A stretch of DNA of 64,000 nt, taken from contig JAPPHB010000066.1 in assembly GCA_028821195.1 (NCBI GenBank), forward strand, positions 1-64,000, in the 5' to 3' direction. The notes beneath the pieces were generated by a model that ran no database searches, was not told the DNA's origin, and was given only the letters and a program-made list of their open reading frames with translations. Of the stretch, positions 53,799 through 61,550 are shown in pieces; within the stretch, counting starts at the first letter, position 1, and each line of letters starts with the position of its first letter. This stretch comes from Gammaproteobacteria bacterium (lineage in GTDB: Bacteria; Gemmatimonadota; Gemmatimonadetes; Longimicrobiales; Gaopeijiaceae). Made by a program: the position numbers and the translations under genes.

Positions 53799-55109
53799 CT
53801 ACGTCGGCATGGAGTCGTGCTTCCGCCCCAATGGCGCACCCAGACCGTGGGCGATTTGCGCGAAGCTGCTCACGGGAAGGAACGCGCACTGCCGCTCCCA
53901 GTCCGCCGGATCGGGGGTCAACGCGGTGACCAGTTCGAGCATCTCGTCGAACTTGCGCAAGGCGGAACAGTCCACGGCCAGCGGATCGGCGGCCTCCCGG
54001 TAGTTCGGCCACACGCGGTCCCGGGCGTTGCGCCAGAACGCACTGTCGTACTTCGAACCACAGCAATAGTGCCAACCGACGAACAAGCCGGCTGCGAGCG
54101 CATCGGTGACGAGAAAGCGGTTGATGACGGGCGCGTCGCTCTGCACATACTCCGCCGGCCGGTGGAACCGCATGCGCAGAACCAGCGCGACCTGCAGTTG
54201 CGCCAACCTGATGGCGGTCGCTTCGAGCGGCTCCATGAAGGCGGCGGCATTCCCGACGCGGACCACGGCACCATCATAGATCCGGCGGCGGACGAAATTG
54301 GGAAACGGAATGACGGCGCGCTTCTCGAAATCCGACACGCCGTCCTCCGCAAGGAACTCGTCGAAGTCCGCCTCGACTGCATCGAGATCGGACACGTCCT
54401 TATTGAAGACATAGCCGTAGGATGTGTGCACGGTCAGCGGAATGACGAACACCCATCCGTGCGGACGCGCCACCGCACGGGTATACGTGAGTTCGCGGAC
54501 CGGCGCGTTCGGCGGCGCCTTGACGACCGGGGGGCCGCGGCGAATGGCGGCGCAGTTCGTGGGGATGAAGGAAATGTCGATGTGCTCCTGCGGATCCAGT
54601 TGCCGCGGATAGCCGCGGGCATCGAAGACCAGATCGTAGCGCTCGGCCTCACGGCCCTCGAACTGCACCTGCGCGCCGCCGTCGACTTTCGTGATCGCGG
54701 TCACCCTCGCGTCGATGTGGCGGGCTCGCGTACTCGCGCGCAACAGATCCGCCATCAGGTCGGCCGACAGGTGGTAGGCATAGGCCACCTGTTGTGGCGT
54801 GAAGTAGTGAACAAAGTCCTGTCGGCGTCGACCCCATCCCTCGAAGCGGCTGCCGAACTTGCGGGTGCCGTTCAGGCGTTGCTGAACCGTCTCGTGGGGC
54901 AACTGCGATAGTTGCTGCAGTTCGCGGACCAGACTGGGCCAACTTCCTTCGCCCACGCCGATGATGGGAATGCGAGAATCGTAGATGTGGTGCAGCTCAT
55001 GATCGCGCTCCGGGTGCAACCGCGATACGCTGGCGGCGGCCAGCGCGCCCGCGGTGCCGGCTCCGACGACCGCAATCTTTCCGCACGTCCCGCTGCCGAG
55101 TTCCTTCAC
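53799..55109 (-). CDS. Flavin-dependent tryptophan halogenase family protein
   Basis: A 436-residue FAD enzyme. The GTG at 55109 is chosen because GGGGAGG lies eight bases upstream and the FAD motif KIAVVGAGTAGALAAASV then begins at residue 11; an ATG at 55175 is an alternative. GVGEGSWPS follows. The catalytic Lys of tryptophan halogenases aligns with Lys84 (GTRKFGSRFEGW) and the catalytic Glu with Glu296 (EPLEATAI). The WxWxIP motif is altered to GWVFVIP. The family uses reduced flavin, O2 and halide to halogenate indoles. Because the precursor core ends in Trp, peptide halogenation is the obvious proposal. The required flavin reductase is not encoded here. Confidence 0.88.
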   Translation of the reverse strand: MKELGSGTCGKIAVVGAGTAGALAAASVSRLHPERDHELHHIYDSRIPIIGVGEGSWPSLVRELQQLSQLPHETVQQRLNGTRKFGSRFEGWGRRRQDFVHYFTPQQVAYAYHLSADLMADLLRASTRARHIDARVTAITKVDGGAQVQFEGREAERYDLVFDARGYPRQLDPQEHIDISFIPTNCAAIRRGPPVVKAPPNAPVRELTYTRAVARPHGWVFVIPLTVHTSYGYVFNKDVSDLDAVEADFDEFLAEDGVSDFEKRAVIPFPNFVRRRIYDGAVVRVGNAAAFMEPLEATAIRLAQLQVALVLRMRFHRPAEYVQSDAPVINRFLVTDALAAGLFVGWHYCCGSKYDSAFWRNARDRVWPNYREAADPLAVDCSALRKFDEMLELVTALTPDPADWERQCAFLPVSSFAQIAHGLGAPLGRKHDSMPT

Positions 55110-55223
55110 CGTGGCGACCTCCCCGGGCGCACCGCCCCCTGAACGCGACAGCGCGCGGCAAACGCGACGCGCCATGTCCCGGCCCCACCCGCGCCATCCG
55201 CAAGGCCGCGCGCGATGCGGATA

Positions 55224-56339
55224 TCAGGGCGTGATGACACCCGACAGCACCATGTAGACGTAGGCCTTGATCTGTTCAACCCGGTCTCCGGCGATGACCA
55301 GCTTGATGTGGTGGATTCCCCGCAACAGTACGAACCGCCCGGTTCTGCCAAACAGAATGGTCGGTTGCGAGACCCAGCCGACCAGCGCCGCAACTTTCTC
55401 CGACACTACACGGTCCTCGTGGCGCAGGGCCTCCAGCACCGGCTGCCAATCCGTCAGGCCATCGATCCAGACCCGGGAAGCAGCCGTATATCTCTGCTTG
55501 ACTATGGGCGTCAGGCCGAGGGTCGGACCGACGCCATCCGCCTGCGCGTCGACGTTCACCCCGGTCCTGACGATCTGCGTGCGCTCGCCGAAGCGTGCAA
55601 GCACCGTCTCCACGGTCGCGATGTTCCCGGGCCAGGCGATCTTCTCGAGGAAGGAACGGACCTCCCGCTGCCCGGCAAAGCCCATGATCGCCAGGCGGAT
55701 CTGGCGTGCGCGCGACGGAAACAGGCCGAACGAGTCGAGGCGGGTGTCTTCAGGTTGCGCCAGGTAGACCCGCTCGGCGTTGCTCCGCTCCGCCGCGCTC
55801 GGTTCCAGGTCGTGGCAGTCCACGAGTTCGTCCACCACGACGCCGACGTCGTGCCGCTGCCCGGCGCCGCCGACGATCATGCGTTCGTTGGGCCGCAGGA
55901 ACATCCCGGGCAGCGGATCGCCCTCGCCTCCCGAGCCGATGTCGTATTCCAGCATCAACTTGCGGCCGACTATCGCGCGCAGGGGCGAGTCCGCGGCCTC
56001 CATGCTGCGAAACAGGCGGCTGACCGCCGCCGCCGTGCGATCCGATGGGTCGCGCCGCGCCTTCTCCTCGAAGAACGCGCCCGACCGGTTGCCGCTCGCC
56101 AGCGAGACGCCGAAATCCGCCCGCGGCCGACTGTCGTGCAGCGGCAGCTCGAAACCGAACGGCTGGGCACCCATGGTTATGGGCAGGGTCCCCGCCCTTG
56201 CCAGCAGGTGTTTCCACTCCTGCTCTCCGATCAGAACGGGAGAGATCCTGTCTCGCAGGTGCCCGAGCAGGTCATGCATGGTGGCACCCTCTCCCGCCAG
56301 TCGCTCCTGGGTGACTGCTATCGCTTCGTGGATGTCCAT
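55224..56339 (-). CDS. Conserved-looking protein of unknown function in the RiPP operon
   Basis: A 371-residue soluble protein that I do not recognise. It starts MDIHEAIAV with GAGG eight bases upstream. The N-terminal third carries PFGFELPLHDSRPRADFG, the middle is rich in charged loops (PGMFLRPNERMIVGG), and a segment with SRARQIRLAIMGFAGQ is followed by a possible helical domain. No signal peptide, membrane helix, Cys-based metal site, nitroreductase-like FMN motif or nucleotide loop is evident. Its place at the head of the halogenase-exporter genes suggests a biosynthetic role. It could be a modifying enzyme or a condensation/regulatory protein. Confidence 0.7.
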   Translation of the reverse strand: MDIHEAIAVTQERLAGEGATMHDLLGHLRDRISPVLIGEQEWKHLLARAGTLPITMGAQPFGFELPLHDSRPRADFGVSLASGNRSGAFFEEKARRDPSDRTAAAVSRLFRSMEAADSPLRAIVGRKLMLEYDIGSGGEGDPLPGMFLRPNERMIVGGAGQRHDVGVVVDELVDCHDLEPSAAERSNAERVYLAQPEDTRLDSFGLFPSRARQIRLAIMGFAGQREVRSFLEKIAWPGNIATVETVLARFGERTQIVRTGVNVDAQADGVGPTLGLTPIVKQRYTAASRVWIDGLTDWQPVLEALRHEDRVVSEKVAALVGWVSQPTILFGRTGRFVLLRGIHHIKLVIAGDRVEQIKAYVYMVLSGVITP

Positions 56340-56404
56340 TGCTCGCGCCTCAAGCCTCAAGGCGTGCCGAACACCCGGCAGGAGCTTTGAGGCAGGTCTT
56401 CCGC

Positions 56405-57109
56405 TCAGGATCGGCGCTCGTCGTCATGCACCGTGCCGTCGACCATGCGGATCAGACGCCGGGACCGCTCCATGACGCGGCTGTCGTGGGTGGCGAAGAC
56501 GAAGGTCACTCCGAGGTCGCGATTCAGCTCGCCCATGACATCGAGGAGCGCGTCGCTGGTGACCGAGTCCAGGTTCGCCGTCGGCTCGTCCGCGAGCACC
56601 AGGGCCGGACGGCTGGCCACCGCACGCACGACGGCGACCCGCTGCTGCTGGCCGCCGGACAGCTTGCCCGGGCGCCGGTCTTCGAGCCCTTCCATTCCCG
56701 TCCGCGCAAAGAGTCCGCGGACCCGCGCCTGACGCTCCTCTGCCGGCACGCCCTGAAGGAGCATCGGGAATTCCGCATTCTCCAACGCCGTGAGCACGGG
56801 GAGCAGGTTATAGGCCTGGAAGACAAAGCCGACCTCCTCGAGCCGGAGCCGCGCCAGCTCCCGGTTCGACATGCGGCTCACCTCGCGCCCGGCGACCCAG
56901 ACCCGTCCCTGCGTGGGGCGGGTCAGGCCACCGATCAGATTCAGCAGCGTCGTCTTGCCGGAGCCCGACGGCCCCGCGAGCGCGGTGAATTCGCCACGCT
57001 CGATGGTCAGGCTGACGTCGCGGACCGCCTGCACGGATTCGGCTTCCTGCTGGAAGACCTTCCAGACGCCGTCGGTCCGGGCGGCTGCCGTGTCGCGCAC
57101 TGCCATCAC
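56405..57109 (-). CDS. MacB/LolD-type ABC ATPase
   Basis: A 234-residue ABC ATPase of the MacB/LolD group. It has Walker A GPSGSGKTT, the Q-loop FVFQAYNLLPVLT, signature LSGGQQQR, Walker B ALVLADEPTANLD and H-loop FATHDSRVM. These ATPases power FtsX-fold permeases that extract lipoproteins or export peptides mechanically. Two such permeases are encoded immediately upstream on the same strand, with a LolA-like periplasmic protein. Location in front of the RiPP genes makes a role in product export, self-protection or envelope stress plausible. Confidence 0.95.
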   Translation of the reverse strand: MMAVRDTAAARTDGVWKVFQQEAESVQAVRDVSLTIERGEFTALAGPSGSGKTTLLNLIGGLTRPTQGRVWVAGREVSRMSNRELARLRLEEVGFVFQAYNLLPVLTALENAEFPMLLQGVPAEERQARVRGLFARTGMEGLEDRRPGKLSGGQQQRVAVVRAVASRPALVLADEPTANLDSVTSDALLDVMGELNRDLGVTFVFATHDSRVMERSRRLIRMVDGTVHDDERRS

Positions 57110-57152
57110 ACCTCGATTCTCCTTGCGCGCCAGGGGGTCGGCACGAGAGTGG

Positions 57153-58430
57153 CTACCGATCGAACTTCATCGCCTCGGTAACGTCGACCCGGGCAGCGCG
57201 CAGCGCCGGATAGACCGAGGCGAGAATTCCAATGCCGAGAATGAACGCGACAATCTGGACGATGCGTCGCACCCCGAAGATCGGGACGATGACAGGGTCG
57301 ACGGCGACACCCGAGAATGTCAACTCGTCAATGTCCTGCATGAAGACCGACGTGTCGAGCCCGTCGCCGAAGAAGTACCAGGTGGCCAGGAGTCCCAGGC
57401 CGACGCCGACCAGCCCGCTGACAGCGGACATCGTGAGGCCTTCGATGAGAACGACGGTGCCCGTCTGACCCGGCGTCAGCCCCTGCGCCTGAAGTATGCC
57501 GAACTCGCGCTGGCGATGCATCACCGACATGAGCACCGTGTTGACGATCCCGAACGCGATGATGACGAACAGGAACCCCTGAATCACATAATTCCCGAAC
57601 TCGTCGATCGCGATCCCCGCCGCCAGGACGGGGTTCGCCTCGCGCCACCCCACGACGCGTGCCTCGCCGCGTTCCACCGGCTCCGCCAGCGCCAGCGCCA
57701 GGCGGTCGGAGACCCATCGGGTCCTGCCGCTGCCCTGCAGGACGACCGCGACGTTGGTCACGTCGCTCCCGGAACCGAGCCACTCGCCGGCGGTCGCGAG
57801 CGTGATGTGGATCGTCGCCTGGTCGATGGCGGCGACGCGGCTGCGGAAGATCCCCACCACGTGGAGCAGCTGCCCCGTAATCTCGCCGTCGGCACCCTGC
57901 GCCTGCACGACGAAGCGCGATCCGATCTCGAGTCCAAGGCTGCGGGCCAGATCGGTGCCGACAAAGGCCGCCAGCCGATCATCGGGCTCGAGGTAGCGCC
58001 CTTCGATCACGCCATCGTCGATCATGCCGAAGCCGGCTTCGGCGACGGGGTCGACCCCCACGATCTGCGCCGGGCGCGCACCGGCCGCCGAACTCGCCAG
58101 CCCGTTGATGCCGAGCCTGGCGGACATGCTCTCAACGTGCGGTGCGATCTCCGGAGAGGTCAGCGCCTGCTCAGCGGCGCGGCTGACGTCCGCCGTCAGC
58201 CGGTCGTCGATCTGACGGTGCAGCCGGTACTCGGGCCGCTCGATGGTCAGGTGTCCGCTCCCCATGCGCACACCGGAATCGACCCACTGCTCGTGGCTGC
58301 CGTCGTCGATCGTCATCGACCAGACCAGGAATGCGCCGCCCACGATCATCGCCGAGGCGGTCAGCACCGTGCGACGGAGCTGACGGCGCAGGTTCCTCAG
58401 GGCGAGCCGGACCAGGACGCGCAGGAGCAC
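57153..58430 (-). CDS. FtsX/MacB-fold ABC permease
   Basis: A 425-residue permease. The GTG at 58430 lies right after the stop of the preceding permease gene. An N-terminal helix (TVLTASAMIVGGAFLVWSM), a large periplasmic domain (about residues 45-265), and three C-terminal helices (GFLFVIIAFGIVNTVLMSV, GLVGVGLGLLATWYF, IVAFILGIGILASVYPALRA) give the four-helix MacB/FtsX topology, finishing with the typical PALRAARVDVTEAMK tail. It forms the membrane unit with the ATPase encoded 44 bases downstream. Confidence 0.9.
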   Translation of the reverse strand: MLLRVLVRLALRNLRRQLRRTVLTASAMIVGGAFLVWSMTIDDGSHEQWVDSGVRMGSGHLTIERPEYRLHRQIDDRLTADVSRAAEQALTSPEIAPHVESMSARLGINGLASSAAGARPAQIVGVDPVAEAGFGMIDDGVIEGRYLEPDDRLAAFVGTDLARSLGLEIGSRFVVQAQGADGEITGQLLHVVGIFRSRVAAIDQATIHITLATAGEWLGSGSDVTNVAVVLQGSGRTRWVSDRLALALAEPVERGEARVVGWREANPVLAAGIAIDEFGNYVIQGFLFVIIAFGIVNTVLMSVMHRQREFGILQAQGLTPGQTGTVVLIEGLTMSAVSGLVGVGLGLLATWYFFGDGLDTSVFMQDIDELTFSGVAVDPVIVPIFGVRRIVQIVAFILGIGILASVYPALRAARVDVTEAMKFDR

Positions 58431-58432
58431 GG

Positions 58433-59689
58433 CTACACGCCCGACAGAGTGTCGGCGGGCGGCACCCGCGCCGCACGGAGTGCCGGGTAGAGGGCGGAGA
58501 CGAGTGCCGTGACGATCAGGCCGATGGTCGCCCAGGTCCATGCCGGCACGTTGGTCCCGACGCGGAGACTCGGCGTCAGCAGTACGCCCTCCACTGTGAG
58601 GCTTCCGTAGAGCCATCCCAGGTCGGGCGGCGCCGTGGAGAACCAGACCATCAGCGGCACTGTGACGACGGTCCCGAGGCCCAGCCCGATGATGCCGGTC
58701 GCGACCGCCTCGGACAGCACCGTGCCGACCACCGACCGCGGCGATGCACCCAGCGCCAGCATGACGGCGAACTCGCGGCGGCGTTCGAAGGTGGCCATCA
58801 GCGTCGTGTTGGCGATGCCGAAGCTGGCGACTGAATAAATGAGGACGATGAAGATCCAGTACGTCGCATCGGCGAGCGCGACATACTGGGCAAGCACCGG
58901 ATTGAGCTCCGTCCACGACGCGACCGACATCGCCCGTTCGGGAGCTCGAAGGGTGGCTGCGAGGCGGGTCGCGGTCAGGTCGGCCTGCGACGGATCGTCA
59001 GTGCTGACCGCGATTTCGTGGACCCGACCCGGATCGAGGACCACGAGCGTCTGGAGGTCTGCGACCGGCATGACCATGGTGCTGGCATCGAACTCGAGCA
59101 GGCCGGTCCGGAAGATGCCGGTCACCGTGTACAGGTCGTTGCCCATCGAGCCGTCCGCTGCCGAGGCGACGACGATGAGTTCGTCCCCGACGCTCAGCTC
59201 GAGCTGCCGCGCCATCTCGTCTCCCACCACGGCTTCGTATCGGCCGGTGGCAGGCAGGCGGCCCGCTGCCAGGGGATTCAGAAAACGGGTCAGCGCCACC
59301 TCGCGCTCGGGGTCGACGCCGAGCAGAACGCCGGCCAGTGTCGCTTCGCCGGAACTCACGAGCCCGCTCGCGTACACGCGCGGGGCGGCGGCCACGACCG
59401 AGGGGTCGGCCTCGATGGTGCGCAGGATCTCCGCCACGTCGGCACCCTCGCGGCCGCCGATGGTCTCGTACAGGCTGCGCTCGGGCCGGTAGTCGGCATC
59501 GTGGATCTCGATCGGTCCGCTGACGAGCGACGTGGCGTTCTCGACGAGTCCCGTCGAGACCCCCTCGGCCCATCCGACCATGAACACCACGGCAAAGTAG
59601 CCGACCCCGAGGCCGAGCGCGGTGAGAACTGTTCGCTTCCGGTTACGGCCGAGGTTGCGCCACCCGATTCGCCACAACCGGCCCGTCAC
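58433..59689 (-). CDS. FtsX/MacB-fold ABC permease, partner copy
   Basis: A 418-residue paralogue of the neighbouring permease with the same topology: N-terminal RNLGRNRKRTVLTALGLGVGYF, a periplasmic domain, then C-terminal helices (FIVLIYSVASFGIANTTLMA and others) and the tail ALYPALRAARVPPADTLSG. Two different permeases suggest a heterodimer driven by a single ATPase, as in LolCDE. The stop is two bases from the next start, and it begins six bases after the LolA-like gene. Confidence 0.9.
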   Translation of the reverse strand: MTGRLWRIGWRNLGRNRKRTVLTALGLGVGYFAVVFMVGWAEGVSTGLVENATSLVSGPIEIHDADYRPERSLYETIGGREGADVAEILRTIEADPSVVAAAPRVYASGLVSSGEATLAGVLLGVDPEREVALTRFLNPLAAGRLPATGRYEAVVGDEMARQLELSVGDELIVVASAADGSMGNDLYTVTGIFRTGLLEFDASTMVMPVADLQTLVVLDPGRVHEIAVSTDDPSQADLTATRLAATLRAPERAMSVASWTELNPVLAQYVALADATYWIFIVLIYSVASFGIANTTLMATFERRREFAVMLALGASPRSVVGTVLSEAVATGIIGLGLGTVVTVPLMVWFSTAPPDLGWLYGSLTVEGVLLTPSLRVGTNVPAWTWATIGLIVTALVSALYPALRAARVPPADTLSGV

Positions 59690-59695
59690 GCGGCG

Positions 59696-60499
59696 CTACC
59701 TCCCGCGCTGAAGGGTCCGGAGCGAGAAGAAGGATGGATCGACATCGATGTCGAACTCAAGCTCCTCGTAGCGGATCGTCGTGCGTTCGTCCGGCTTGTC
59801 CGCCGGGTGCATGTTCATGACCCTGGGAACGATCCGCCCGCTGAACTCGGTGTAGTCGCCGTGCTCTATGGTCCTGGCCAGTTCGCCGTTCTCGTCGAAG
59901 AATTCCGCCCGGACCGGCATGTCGTCGGACTGCCGGATCCGGTAGTCGATGTGCCCCCAGACGACGGGCACCTCCGGCTTGGGAGTCAGGCGAAAGTCCC
60001 AGACGGCCACGCCATCCGCATCCTCTCCGTCGAACACGAGTTCGATGTCATAGTCATCGACGAGCCTGCTGTCCTTGACCAGGTCGTCGTTCGTGAAGTG
60101 CGATCCCATCCACGATCCGCCCATCATCGAGGCAGGAACCTTGATCGTCCGATCGACCTTGGGGAGGTAGTTCCAGATGTCCTCGGCGGCCTTCAGAGTC
60201 GCCGTTCCGGCTTCCCTCCGCGGCGCCCGCAGGCGGACGAGCGAATAGTCCGTGCCGAGCGACCAGATCTCCATCGTCATCTGCCGCTCCCAGTGCTCGG
60301 TCACGATCTCCATCGTCGCGACGCCCCGGCTGGACTCACCGCGCAGCAGCCGGTCCACGCGATCGATGATGGCGTTCGGGTCCAACTGGGCCTGGGCTGG
60401 CGCCGCGACGGCCAGATGCAGGATCGTGCCCGCAAGCGCGAGCCACATCGCCATGCCGCGCCTGTGCGGCCCCTGGAGTCCCTGGCGTGTTCCTGGCAT
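59696..60499 (-). CDS. LolA-like outer-membrane lipoprotein-sorting family protein
   Basis: A 267-residue exported protein. The signal segment (LALAGTILHLAVAAPAQAQ) follows a basic leader; an ATG at 60454 would shorten the leader. The mature domain matches the 'outer membrane lipoprotein-sorting protein' family with a LolA/LppX-like beta-fold: DRVDRLLRGESSRGVATMEI, EDIWNYLPKVDRTIKVP, MMGGSWMGSHFTNDDLV and a C-terminal FDIDVDPSFFSLRTLQ. These proteins bind lipids or lipoproteins in a hydrophobic half-barrel. The family is often encoded with paired FtsX permeases and an ATPase, as here. It is the promoter-proximal gene of the unit running toward the RiPP genes. Confidence 0.87.
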   Translation of the reverse strand: MPGTRQGLQGPHRRGMAMWLALAGTILHLAVAAPAQAQLDPNAIIDRVDRLLRGESSRGVATMEIVTEHWERQMTMEIWSLGTDYSLVRLRAPRREAGTATLKAAEDIWNYLPKVDRTIKVPASMMGGSWMGSHFTNDDLVKDSRLVDDYDIELVFDGEDADGVAVWDFRLTPKPEVPVVWGHIDYRIRQSDDMPVRAEFFDENGELARTIEHGDYTEFSGRIVPRVMNMHPADKPDERTTIRYEELEFDIDVDPSFFSLRTLQRGR

Positions 60500-60535
60500 G
60501 TGAGTGCACCGTGGCGTGATCCGGACGTCAGGTAG

Positions 60536-60564
60536 TTAATACCGCGGCCGCTCGAAGGCGGCAA
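60536..60564 (-). promoter_or_regulatory. Candidate promoter of the transporter/RiPP operon
   Basis: Read on the minus strand, TTGCCG (60564-60559) and TATTAA (60541-60536) are separated by 17 bases, a good sigma-70-like pair (4 of 6 matches each). It lies about 30 bases before the LolA-like start. All genes from here to 44.4 kb run in the same direction with small gaps, so a long transcript from this site is possible, though internal promoters are likely. Confidence 0.5.
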
Positions 60565-60626
60565 CACCCGCGAGGCCGGTGCCCACCAGGGTTCGAGGGG
60601 TACCAATGACGCCGGCAGGTTAGCGA

Positions 60627-61550
60627 CTACCCCCCTTCCCGTCCCAGCAGCCGGTCCGGCTCGGGCACGATCCGGGTGGCGCGGAAGGCCGCCAGGCGGT
60701 AGAGGGTATCGTTCCCCGCGGCGCGCACCCAGTACTCGGCGTCCACCGGCGCCATGTCCAGCGCCAGCACCGTGTCGCCGCTCTCGTTGAGAGCCACGAA
60801 GCGACGCAGGTCCTCGGCCGGAAACTCGGATCCTTCCTCCACGAAGCCGATGGCGCGCAGCTCGTCGACCTCGTCGAGCATGTTCGCGACCGCAGCCGAA
60901 TCCGGCACCGAGCCCGACTCCGCCACCGTCCAGCCCGCCTCGCCGCGCTCGACGATGACGACCTCTCCGTCGCGTTCCACCTCGATGGATGCGATGGACT
61001 CCACGTCCGTGCGCGCGATGAGCTTGTCGCGCCAGTCCGTGAGGGTGCGGGTGAAGGAGCCGCGCAGGTCTCCCCGGACGGTGTAGACCTCGTCGGAGCC
61101 GGGCAGCCGGACGTAGGCGGTCTGAAAGGCCGATCCCACCCGGCCCAGCGCCAGGATGCGGCTTTCGCCGCCGAGGAGGCGGAACTCGAGCATCCAGGCG
61201 TCGCGGCCGGTCACCCCCAGGCGCTCGTGGTTGTCCGGGTTGGCCGCGGCCAGTGCGCCCACCTCGACCTCCGAGAGCGCCGTGAACATGCGCGCCACCG
61301 CGGCGGAGTCGGCTTCGTACCCGTTCACCGTCCATTCACCGGCGACGCGCGCGACCTCGATCTCCCGGTCGGACCCGCTGAAGGTGGCGCCCTCCAGGGT
61401 GCGCTCGTCGATGCCCTCCAGCTCCGCCGCCAGCTCGACCGCTCCGGGGGGGACCTCCGGACTGCGGCCGCCCACCAGGCGGATGACGCCGTACAGGACC
61501 AGCAGTCCCGCGAGCGCGATGACAAGTCTCTGCAGTGCGTTCTTGCTCAT
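60627..61550 (-). CDS. DUF4340 domain protein
   Basis: A 307-residue membrane-anchored protein with one N-terminal helix (LVIALAGLLVLYGVIRLV) and the DUF4340 periplasmic fold: repeated strands such as REIEVARVAGEWTVNGY, then ESIASIEVERDGEVVIVERG. DUF4340 proteins accompany GldF/GldG-type ABC systems in many phyla; their function is unknown. The ATG overlaps the stop of the permease/GldG gene by four bases (ATGA). Confidence 0.9.
   Translation of the reverse strand: MSKNALQRLVIALAGLLVLYGVIRLVGGRSPEVPPGAVELAAELEGIDERTLEGATFSGSDREIEVARVAGEWTVNGYEADSAAVARMFTALSEVEVGALAAANPDNHERLGVTGRDAWMLEFRLLGGESRILALGRVGSAFQTAYVRLPGSDEVYTVRGDLRGSFTRTLTDWRDKLIARTDVESIASIEVERDGEVVIVERGEAGWTVAESGSVPDSAAVANMLDEVDELRAIGFVEEGSEFPAEDLRRFVALNESGDTVLALDMAPVDAEYWVRAAGNDTLYRLAAFRATRIVPEPDRLLGREGG

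Noticed and set aside
55110-55175. Upstream ATG start for the halogenase
   Set aside because: It adds 22 residues rich in Arg and Gly ahead of the FAD motif and has a weaker ribosome-binding site than the GTG at 55109.
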